The notes below the pieces were generated by a model. That model was not told the DNA's origin. It saw only the letters and a program-made list of their open reading frames with translations, and did no database searches. Below are positions 35,480 through 46,200 of a DNA stretch of 64,000 nt, piece after piece. The stretch lies in the NCBI GenBank assembly GCA_022414725.1, contig CM039462.1, positions 35,316,558 through 35,380,557 of the forward strand, read 5' to 3'. The DNA is from Microglena sp. YARC (Eukaryota > Chlorophyta > Chlorophyceae > Chlamydomonadales > Chlamydomonadaceae). The position numbers and the translations under genes are program-made. Position 1 is the stretch's first letter. Every line of letters begins with the position of its first letter.

Positions 35480-35725
35480 GTTTGTTACAGTACAGGGGTA
35501 GGCCAAATAGGCTAAAATTGTGTGGTGGTGTGTTTGTGGACTTGCTCCGGCCGTTGATTAGCAAGGGCTTCAAAAAAAGCATTGATTGAAAGTGACCCCC
35601 CAAACAATTGTTTTTACTTGCAGCTTGGACCAGGCTACTGGTACAGATGATTATTAATTGTATAATTTAAATTACCTCTGAAGCACGAACTCAAATCAGG
35701 TGGTAGGCCAAATAGGATAATAAAG
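35480..35725 (-). repeat. family R1, copy 7, plus a fragment
   Basis: TTACAGTACAGGGGTAGGCC at 35484, interrupted after GGCTAAA by a GTGTGGTGGTG insertion, then GAAGGGCTTC-like and ACCCCCCAAACAATTG parts. A second small fragment (GTAGGCCAAATAGG) is at 35704. Confidence 0.65.
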
Positions 35726-35839
35726 GGACTTGGGTGTGTGCACAATTGATTTGGGTGCTTGCAGCAATCATCAATGTATCTCTCAATGCCTACTACATGC
35801 AGAAGGGAACTTATTATTGCGAGCTTGTTGCACTGCATT

Positions 35840-36079
35840 TTGGCTGAGCCGATTCACTCTCAGGAACGACTGGACAGATGACGCGCATACTTCACCACTC
35901 GGAAGTGTCATTGGTTTGCATTCTTTGGTCATTGTCGACCTACAGCAATGCACATCCTACTTCAAGAAACTTTTGGCGGACAAGGCGTGAGTTTCATCTG
36001 CGTTTGCTGGGGGCTCAGAGAGGGATGCAATGCTGGCAATCCTGAGCGGAAGCGACTGGATATTGCCAACTTTGGAAGG
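35840..36079 (+). CDS. two exon-like segments, product unknown
   Basis: A frame from about 35840 reads FTLRNDWTDDAHTSPLGSVI and on to SYFKKLLADK, ending at a GT donor-like GCGTGAGTTTC (35987). A second stretch ends in GGAAG before GTAATTCAG (36079) and has CTCAG or GAGAG acceptor-like ends at 36015-36021. Joining with the GAGAG acceptor gives ADAMLAILSGSDWILPTLE in frame. It could belong to an unidentified plus-strand gene, or to upstream transferrin-gene sequence, but no transferrin motif is visible. The call rests on splice-like signals only. Confidence 0.25.
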
Positions 36080-36109
36080 TAATTCAGTGTTTTTGTTTCC
36101 AGCTATAGA

Positions 36110-37798
36110 AAGAAAAGAAAATGACCACACCACACCACCACGCACAACCCACCACAAATGTCAGCCTGACCAGCTTCCAACAAATGACCTTCCCTCCCTG
36201 CTATGCCCGCATTTGCGTTACACACCCAGGTGAACCAGCTGAACCTTGGCCTTATGCTCAACTATGGCCTGGTCCCTGACACAATACCACCACCAAACCA
36301 GCCACCACCACCCAAACCACACCACCAAGTACCACAACCACCAAACCACCACCACCACCACAACCAAGCCACCACCCAACATTTCAGCGCTGACAGGCTC
36401 CACAAGCTGAATTTTCCTTCCTGCTTCCGTAAATGGCATACACCGTACACCCCAGGTGGACCAGCTGAAGCCGGCCTATTGCCGACTATGCCTGGTCCCT
36501 GACAACCCAATTACACCACCAAAACCACCAGCCACCAAACGCACCCCACCGAACCATCCACCACCACCACCACCACCACCACAGCCACCACCTACCATTC
36601 ACCTACCAAACCACCACCCAAACCACCACAAAAATCTTAGCCCTGACAGCTCCACAAAGACCACAACTGACTTACCTCCTGCTGATGTGCATCACCGACA
36701 CCCAGCTTGTTGGCAGCTCTAACCTAAGCCAATGCCGGCCTATTGGCCCTTGGGTAACCTGAAACCAATACCACCTACACTACCACCTACAACCACCACA
36801 CCAAAACCACCACCCACCACCCACCACCACCCAGCCACCACCACCACCACCACCACCACACCATCCACTACATACCACACCACCACCGCCAACCATCACA
36901 CACACGATCCACCACCAACCACCACCACCGACACCACGCACTAACAAACCACACCACCCTAAACACCACCCACCACCCACCACCACACCACCCACTACAA
37001 CCCCACCACCCTACCATCCACCACCACCACCACCAGCCACCACCACCACCACCAACACATACCTACACTACAACCAGCACCACCAAACCAGCCACCACAC
37101 ACCACACACCACGACAACCACATCCACCACCAACCACCACCACCACCAACACCACCACCCACTACCAACCACCACCACGTAGCAACCACACCAACCACCA
37201 CCACCAGCCACCACCAGAACCACCACTTACAATCACACAAAACCACACACATCCACCCCAACCACACCACCAACGACAACCACACACCACCACCTCCTCA
37301 CCAGCCACCACCACACCACCACACCAACCACATACCACACCACCACCACCACCCCACCCATCCACCACGCCACGCCACCGCACCCCACCCGACACCCGCC
37401 ATCCAAATCTCAGTCTGACAAGCTACACAAGCTGAGTTCCCTCTTACTTTGTGCATCTCTGACACCCCAGGCTGAAGTAAGATCGCCTGGCCTATGCAGG
37501 ACTATGCCTGGTTCCTGAACTCCCAATTCCACCACAACACCACAAACCACTGCCAACCACCACTACTGCCACTGCAAATCTCTGTTCGCGACAGCTCCAC
37601 AAACTGACGTTCACCTCTTGCTTTTGTGCATCTTGCCGTACACCCCAGGGTGAGCCAGCTTTTATACTGGCCTATGGCCGACTATTGGACTCTGGTCCCC
37701 TGACATCCAATACGCACCACCACCAAAACACCACCACCACCACCACCACCCATCATCCACGATTAAATCACCACTTACCACCACAAAACGACCACACC
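36110..37798. repeat. (CCA)n-rich block with five copies of a roughly 120-bp module
   Basis: Long CCACCA/CCACAA stretches are interrupted by modules at about 36160-36290, 36385-36510, 36640-36775, 37410-37525 and 37580-37705. Each carries GCTGACAG-CTCCACAAGCTGA, a TTGCGTTACACACCCCAG-like end and GTGAACCAGCTGAA...CTATGCCTGGTCCCTGAC. The AG/GT positions and a VNQLxxxxxxYGLVPD reading suggest decayed copies of one exon edge. Runs of Thr/His/Pro codons are repeat artefacts. Confidence 0.7.
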
Positions 37799-38798
37799 NN
37801 NNNNNNNNNNNNNNNNNNNNNNNNNNNNNNNNNNNNNNNNNNNNNNNNNNNNNNNNNNNNNNNNNNNNNNNNNNNNNNNNNNNNNNNNNNNNNNNNNNNN
37901 NNNNNNNNNNNNNNNNNNNNNNNNNNNNNNNNNNNNNNNNNNNNNNNNNNNNNNNNNNNNNNNNNNNNNNNNNNNNNNNNNNNNNNNNNNNNNNNNNNNN
38001 NNNNNNNNNNNNNNNNNNNNNNNNNNNNNNNNNNNNNNNNNNNNNNNNNNNNNNNNNNNNNNNNNNNNNNNNNNNNNNNNNNNNNNNNNNNNNNNNNNNN
38101 NNNNNNNNNNNNNNNNNNNNNNNNNNNNNNNNNNNNNNNNNNNNNNNNNNNNNNNNNNNNNNNNNNNNNNNNNNNNNNNNNNNNNNNNNNNNNNNNNNNN
38201 NNNNNNNNNNNNNNNNNNNNNNNNNNNNNNNNNNNNNNNNNNNNNNNNNNNNNNNNNNNNNNNNNNNNNNNNNNNNNNNNNNNNNNNNNNNNNNNNNNNN
38301 NNNNNNNNNNNNNNNNNNNNNNNNNNNNNNNNNNNNNNNNNNNNNNNNNNNNNNNNNNNNNNNNNNNNNNNNNNNNNNNNNNNNNNNNNNNNNNNNNNNN
38401 NNNNNNNNNNNNNNNNNNNNNNNNNNNNNNNNNNNNNNNNNNNNNNNNNNNNNNNNNNNNNNNNNNNNNNNNNNNNNNNNNNNNNNNNNNNNNNNNNNNN
38501 NNNNNNNNNNNNNNNNNNNNNNNNNNNNNNNNNNNNNNNNNNNNNNNNNNNNNNNNNNNNNNNNNNNNNNNNNNNNNNNNNNNNNNNNNNNNNNNNNNNN
38601 NNNNNNNNNNNNNNNNNNNNNNNNNNNNNNNNNNNNNNNNNNNNNNNNNNNNNNNNNNNNNNNNNNNNNNNNNNNNNNNNNNNNNNNNNNNNNNNNNNNN
38701 NNNNNNNNNNNNNNNNNNNNNNNNNNNNNNNNNNNNNNNNNNNNNNNNNNNNNNNNNNNNNNNNNNNNNNNNNNNNNNNNNNNNNNNNNNNNNNNNNN
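37799..38798. other. assembly gap, 1000 N
   Basis: Exactly 1000 undefined bases, so the true length is probably unknown. It separates the CCA block from the 46-bp satellite. Confidence 0.99.
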
Positions 38799-41700
38799 AC
38801 CAATCATGCTGATACATGCAACAACACCGTGTATCGACACACGCACTCCCATCACTCTTACTCAGACAACATTCCTACAGTAAGCAGGCAGTAAGACACT
38901 GCACAGAGAGTGCACTGTCCACACACAGCTGTAGCACACACAGTGTAAGATGGCACCCTATCCCATGTAGCACATACAACCTGCGATAGACTACACCGGA
39001 CGCCGAGTAGATGGTACACACAGTGTAAACACACACTCCGTGCTAGCACACACCGATAGAGGCAAAACAAACACAGTGAACGCCGAGTAGATGGCACACA
39101 TATTATCAACAGTGTAGCACACACCGTGTAGCCACACACCGAGTAGATGGACAGATCAGGTGTAAGCACACAACGGTGTAGCACGCGGAGTTAGATGGCA
39201 CACACAGTGTAGCACACACAGAGTGTAAGCACACAGTTAGACATCCGAAGTAGATGGCCACACAGGTGTAGCACACATTAGTGTTGATTGACTACACAAG
39301 TGCACACACCGTGTAGGCACCACACCGAGTAGATGGACACAGCAGTGTTAGCACACAGCCGAGTTAGATGGCACAGCACCGAGTAGTATGGCACACACAA
39401 GTGTGCACCACATCCGTGTAGCACCAACCAGGCACCGAGTAGTATGGCATCACAACATAGTAGCATTGCAGCACTATTCACCGCTCGTACATACGCCGAG
39501 TAGATGAGAGCAACAACAGTAGATGTCAGCACACAGAGTAGACACCTCGTGTAGCCAACCACGCGAGTAGAAGGCACACAGCCCACAAATTGTGTAGCAA
39601 CCGCCGACAACAGTGTAGATTGACAACACACAGTGTAGCACACACCAGTGTAAGCCACCAATTCCGAGGTAGACGGCCACAAGAAATAGTGCAGCACACA
39701 CCCGTGTAGCAACACAACCGAAGTAATGGCTGGCACACACAGTGTAGCACACACAGACACAGTACTGGAGCACACATTCCGGGGCCGGTGTAGCTAGCAC
39801 ACACCGAGTAGATGGCACACACTGTAGCACAAGCACAGTGTAGCACACAATGGTACACAACCTACTTCACCGCGTGGAGCACACACTGAGTATATGCACA
39901 CACAGTGTAGCACACACCGGTAAACACACACCGAGTAGATGGCACACACAGGTGTAGCACACTCACCGTAGCACACACCGACAGTAAGTGGCACACCAAC
40001 AAAGTGTAGGCACTAACACCTGTGAACTAGAGCACACAGCACAAGTAGATGTAAATATGGCACACACACACACCACCTGTAGCACAGGTAATGGCACACG
40101 AGTGTAGAACACATGAGATAGCACAACACCGCTGTAGTCTCACACAGCCGAGTAGATGGCACCACCAAGTGCTAGAACACACACAGTGTAGACACACACA
40201 CAGTGCACACACCTCAATTGCTGTGTAGCACCACACCGCAAAGATGACACACAGTGTAGCACACACCGTGTAGCACCACACCGCGAGTAGATGGCACACA
40301 CAGTGTAGCACACACCGTGTAGCACACACCGAGTAGATGGCACACACAGTGTAGCACACACAGTGTAGCACACACTGTTAGCACACACCAAGTAGCATGT
40401 CACCACACTGTGTAGCACACACAGTGTAGCACACACCGTGTAGCACACACCGAGTATATGGCACACACAGTGTAGCACACACCGTGTAGCACACGCCGAG
40501 TAGATGGCACACACAGTGTAGCACACACCGTGTAGCACACACCGAGTAGATGGCACAGTTAGTGCAGCACACACCGTGTAGCACACACCGAGTAGATGGC
40601 ACACACAGTGTAGCACACACAGAGTAGCACACACAGTGTAGATGGCACACACAGTGTAGCACACACCGAGTAGATGGCACACACAGTGTAGCACACACCG
40701 AGTAGATGGCACACACAATGTAGATGCACCACACAGCTGTTAGCACACACACAGTGTAGATGGCACACACAGTGTAGCACACACCGAGTAGATGGCACAC
40801 ACAGTGTAGCACACACCGAGTAGATGGCGCACACAGTGTAGCAAACACCGAGTAGATGGCACACACAGTGTAGATGGCACACACAGTGTAGCACACACAG
40901 TGTGGCACACACCGTGTAGCACACACCGAGTAGATGGCACACACAGTGTAGCACACACAGAGTAGCACACACAGTGTAGCACACACCGAGTAGATGGCAC
41001 ACATAGTGTAGCACACACCGTGTAGCACACACCGAGTAGATGGCACACCGACACAGTGTAGCACACACAGAGTAGCCACACAAACAGTGTAGCACACACC
41101 GTGTAGCAGCACACAGAGTAAGATTGCACACACACCGTGTAGCACACGCCGAGTAGATGGCACACACAGTGTAGCACACACCGTGTAGCACACGCCGAGT
41201 AGATGGCACACACCGTGTAGCACACACCGTGTAGCACACGCCAAGTAGATGGCACACACAGTGTAGCACACACCGTGTAGCACACAACGAGTAGATGGCA
41301 CACACAGTGTAGCACACACCGTGTAGCACACACCGAGTAGATGGCACACACAGTGTAGCACACACCGTGTAGCACACACCGAGATGATGGCACACACAGT
41401 GTAGCACACACAGTGTAGATGGCACACACAGTGTAGCACACACCGTGTAGCACACGCCGAGTAGATTGCACACACCGTGTAGCACACACCGTGTAGCACA
41501 CACCGTGTAGCACACACCGAGTAGATGGCACACACAGTGTAGCACACACCGAGTAGATGGCACACACAGTGTAGCACACACCGTGTAGCACACGCCGAGT
41601 AGATGGCACACACAGTGTAGCACACACCGTGTAGCATACGCCGAGTAGATGGCACACACAGTGTAGCACACACAGTGTAGCACACACCGTGTAGCACACA

Positions 41701-42850
41701 CCGAGTAGATGGCACACTCAGTGTAGCACACACAGTGTAGCACACACCGTGTAGCACACACCGAGTATATGGCACACACAGTGTAGCACACACCGTGTAG
41801 CACACACCGAGTAGATGGCACACACAGTGTAGCACACACCGAGTAGATGACACACACAGTGTAGCTCACACCGTGTAGCACACACCGAGTAGATGGCACA
41901 CACAGTGTAGCACACACCGTGTAGCACACACCGAGTAGATGGCACACACAGTGTAGCACACACCGTGTAGCACACACCGAGTAGATGGCACACACAGTGT
42001 AGCACACACAGTGTAGCACACACTGTGTAGCACACACCAAGTAGATGTCACACACTGTGTAGCACACACAGTGTAGCACACACCGTGTAGCACACACCGA
42101 GTATGTGGCACACACAGTGTAGCACACACCGTGTAGCACACGCCGAGTAGATGGCACACACAGTGTAGCACACACCGTGTAGCACACACCGAGTAGATGG
42201 CACAGATAGTGTAGCACACACCGTGTAGCACACACCGAGTAGATGGCACACACAGTGTAGCACACACAGTGTAGCACACACCGAGTAGATGGCACACACA
42301 GTGTAGATGGCACACACAGTGTAGCACACATAGTGTAGATGACACACACAGTGTAGCACACACAGTGTAGATGACACACACAGTGTAGCACACACCGTGT
42401 AGCACACACCGAGATGATGGCACACACAGTGTAGCACGCACAGTGTAGCACACACCGAGATGATGGCACACACAGTGTAGCACGCACATTGTAGCACACA
42501 CCGAGATGATGGCACACACAGTGTAGCACACACCGAGATGATGGCACACACAGTGTGCACGCACAGTGTAGCACACACCGAGATGATGGCACCCACAGTG
42601 TAGCACGCACAGTGTAGCACACACCGAGATGATGGCACACACAGTGTAGCACACACCGAGATGATGGCACACACAGTGTAGCACGCACAGTGTAGCACAC
42701 ACCGAGATGATGGCACACACAGTTTAGCACGCACAGTGTAGCACACACCGAGATGATGGCACACACAGTGTAGCACACACCGAGATGATGGCACACACAG
42801 TGTAGCACGCACAGTGTAGCACACACCGAGATGATGGCACACACAGTGTG
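38799..42850. repeat. satellite of GTGTAGCACACACCGAGTAG type, about 46-bp unit
   Basis: Built from TAGCACACACCGAGTAGATGG and CACACACAGTG / TAGCACACACCGTG submotifs. From about 40250 to 42400 units are clean. At 42400-42850 the GAGTAGATGG part becomes GAGATGATGG and CACGCACAGTG appears, a distinct subfamily. From 38800 to 40200 the same motifs carry single-base insertions and deletions every few units. The C-rich reading on the minus strand yields frames of up to 761 codons (VCATLCVPSTRCVLHG type), which are artefacts. Confidence 0.96.
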
Positions 42851-42933
42851 CCTTTTTTGTTTGAAATTAGGTGCCGTGTTTTGTAATTGAAGTCAGTTAG
42901 ATGCCACTACCCACACCCACACCCACACCTCAG

Positions 42934-43000
42934 GTTGCCGGCTTCTTCTCGACATTCTATGCTACCATCAACATCACCACCACTACCACCATCCCCACCA
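42934..43000 (+). pseudogene. decayed copy of the 5' edge of transferrin exon 1
   Basis: CTCAG followed by GTTGCCGGCTTCTTCTC reads VAGFFSTFYATI, matching VASFFSTVCSPG of the exon at 43160, then runs into ACC/ATC simple repeat. It lies 226 bp upstream of the real exon, each preceded by a CCCACACCCACACC tract. Confidence 0.65.
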
Positions 43001-43159
43001 CCATCCCCACCAGGACACACACACCTTGTCCCACCAGCTACACACCCACCTCTCTCCACCAGCCACACACACAACTCTCCACACCAGTAACCCACCATCA
43101 ACCCACCACCAACACCACACCCACACCCACACCCACACCCACACTAATCCACCACTCAG

Positions 43160-43252
43160 GTTGCCAGCTTCTTCTCCACAGTGTGCTCACCTGGTGGATC
43201 CCCCCTCATCAACGGAGAACCCTACGATGGCATATGCAACGGCTGTGGCGAG
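43160..43252 (+). CDS. transferrin exon 1 of those visible
   Basis: 31 codons, after CCACTCAG and before GTGGGGCG (GTATGT at 43260 is an alternative donor). It reads FFSTVCSPGGSPL and then YDGICNGCGE, matching the FFSxSCxPG...LCxLCxG stretch before the second tyrosine of a lobe. The joined CNGCG-E-AGCGS pattern fits the family's CxxCPGCGCS. The gene certainly has exons further upstream. Confidence 0.75.
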
Positions 43253-46200
43253 GTGGGGCGTATGTGATAGTTTATGTTGTTATTTAAGTCCAGTCCAACG
43301 GAGAACCCTACGATGCCATATGCAACGGCTGTGGCAAGGTGGCGCATAGTCTGTTGTTTTATATTGTTATTTAAGTCCAGTCCAACGGAAAACCCCATAA
43401 TAGCATATGCAACGGTTGCGGCGAGGTGCGGCATTGTCTGTTGTTGTTATCTGTTGTTATTAAAGTCCAGTCCAACGGAGGAGCCTATAATAGCATATGC
43501 AACAGCTGTGGCAAGATGCAACATTGTCTGTTGTTGTTAGTAAAGTCCATGCTGTTACTTGCTGTTTTTACAGTCCAGTCCAAAGGAGAACCCTACGACG
43601 GCACAGGTAACAGCTGCGGCAAGGTGCGGCATTGTCTGTTGTTATTGAACTCCAGGCTGTTACCTGTTGTTTTTATTACAGTTTAGTCCGATGGAGGACT
43701 CTATAATGGCATGTGCAACGGGTGTGGCGAGATGCGGCAGTTGTCGTCATCGTCGTCGCCTTTTTGTTGTTGCTGCTGCTGCTGCTGATGATGATGATGC
43801 TGTTGCTGCTGTTTATGTCCAGGGGTAGGCCAAATAGACTAATGGGACTTGCCCAATCGTATCAGGAGGAGCTAAAACGAAAAAACACTGATGAATTGAA
43901 CCTCAAACAATCGTTTTACCAACTAAGGACCCTGAAGTTGTGCTACTGTGAAAAAGTGTCTGTGTGCACTCCGCCTTCTACCAAGTTAAAATAAAGTGTA
44001 CTCGCCTTTCCGTTTTTCACCAACGTCATCAACGCACTGTCTTTTTAACCCTTCCTGTCATGGTTGGGCAAATCCTTTTAGCCTATTTGGCCTACCCCTG
44101 GACTGTAATGTACAAACATACAACATTGAGTTCGGACACTATTTATATTCTACATGTCGAGAAAGGTCAGGACCTCCCTGGCCCACCCTACTCCATGGAC
44201 CCCACTTCCACTTGCCGCCACCATATTCTGACTGTTTGAACGAGTATTACTTCTGGGCATCTGATTGAGATCTGATTCTGATTCAGATGTGCAAAAAGGC
44301 AACTTCGGAACTACTCGCTTCATCCCTGAGCATCCCCCTTTTCCCACATTCCAGGCTTTAGGTCTCCCTACCCACCCCCGACTTGCTTGCCGCCACCACA
44401 TTCAAACACTGAGCATCCCCCTTTCCCTACCTTCAAACCTCCCTACCCACCCCCGACACCCCACCCACCCCCAGCACCCTACCCACCTTAATGCCCTACC
44501 CCACCCCCGACTTGCTTGCCGCCACCACATTCAAACACTGAGCATCCCCCCTTTCCCACCTTCAAACCTCCCTACCCACCCCCGACACCCCTACCCACCC
44601 CCAACACCCTACCCACCCCCGACTTGCTTGCCGCCACCACCTTCCAACACTGAGCATCCCCCCTTTCCCACCTTCAAGCCGCCCTACCCAACCCCGACAC
44701 CCTACGCACCCCCGACACCCTACCCACCCCCAACACCCTATTCACCCCCGACTTGCTTGCCGCCACCACATTCCAACACTGAGCATCTCCTCTTTCCCAC
44801 CTTCAAGGCTCCGTACCCACCCACGTTGCCAACATCCCCAATATCACATTGGTGGAAAACGTGATTTTCCTGTACATGTCCCTATGCTTCCAAGTGCAAC
44901 ACACGCACCCATAGCAGTAAAGCTTCCAGCTCCCTATGCCCTCACCCCTGAACCCAGAACGTGCATGCCCCTCTGCCTCCAGGAGCACCATTTGCTACTG
45001 TCCCAGTGCAACTCCAAGCTCCCGTAAAAGAGGAAGTGCTATCTTCAGGGCACACAGAGCCCAAGCAAAGGCTATCACAAATGATGGAACTGGTTCCATC
45101 ATTTGCGATAGCCTTTGCTTGGGCCCTGTGTGCCCTGAAGGTAGCAGCAGGAGATTTGCGGGAGCTTGGAGCTGTACTAAAACAGTAGCACATAGTGCAC
45201 CAGGAGGCAGAGGGGCACGCACGTTAAAAATCATATGGGTGGAAAACGTTGATTTTCCTGTACATGTCCCGACTTGCTTGCCGCCATCACATTCTGAGCC
45301 TCCCTTCTTTTCCCACCTTCAGGCTCCCTACTCACCACCCACACCCTACCCAACCACGACGCCCTAACCACCCCCAATGCCCTACACACCCCCGACTTGC
45401 TTGCCACCTCCACATTCCAACACTGAGCATCCCCTCTCTCCCACCTTCAAGGCTCCCTACCCACCCCTGACGCCCTCTCCTCCCCCCCCCCCCCCCCGCC
45501 CCCCACACACACACACACACACACACATACATACATACACACACCTTCCCCCTCCCCCCCCCCCCCCCCCCCCCCCCCTCCCCTCCCCTTCCCCCTCCCC
45601 ACCTTACCCCCCTCCCTTCCCCCCCCTCCCTCCCCCCCTACCCCTCTCCCCCCCTACCCACCCTCGACTTGCAGGCTGGATGTGGCTCTGACTCTGAGTA
45701 CGAGGGTTATGCAGGAGCCCTGCGATGCTTGATGGAGGATAACGGTGACGTTGCCTTCGTGAAGCAAAGCACTCCCATAGACTACGCCAGGGCCGGCAGA
45801 AGCTCCCAAGCCTGGTCCACCCTGAGCATGGTATGTGCTACCGCTGTTTTTTGTTTTATTTTTTGCTTCCCCGCTGTTCCTGTCTGTGCATGGGAGATAA
45901 AGGCAACGTTACCTTCGTGAATCAAAGCCCTCCCATAGACTACACCAGTGACGGCACGAACTCTCAAGCCTGGTCCACCCTGAGCCAGGTACGTGCTACT
46001 TTTTGTTTTTTGCTTCCCCGCTGTTCCTGCCTGTGCATGATGGAGGATAATGGCAACATTGACTTTGTTAATCAAATTTGCCTTTGAGAAGCAAAGCGAA
46101 GCGTTCCCTTAGACTATGCCAGTGACAGCAGAAGCTCCCAAGCCTGGTCCACCCTGAGCAGGGTAAGTGCTACCTTTTTTTTTTTTTTGCTTTCCCGCTG

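Noticed and set aside
37662..38855. Open frames spanning the N gap
   Set aside because: The residues across 1000 N are undefined; the frames have no meaning.
40378..42844. Minus-strand frames of up to 761 codons rich in Cys, Val and Leu
   Set aside because: Read-through of the 46-bp satellite; the same peptide appears in three frames.
38799..42850. CRISPR-like regular array
   Set aside because: The units are contiguous and related to each other with no unique spacers, and the genome is eukaryotic.
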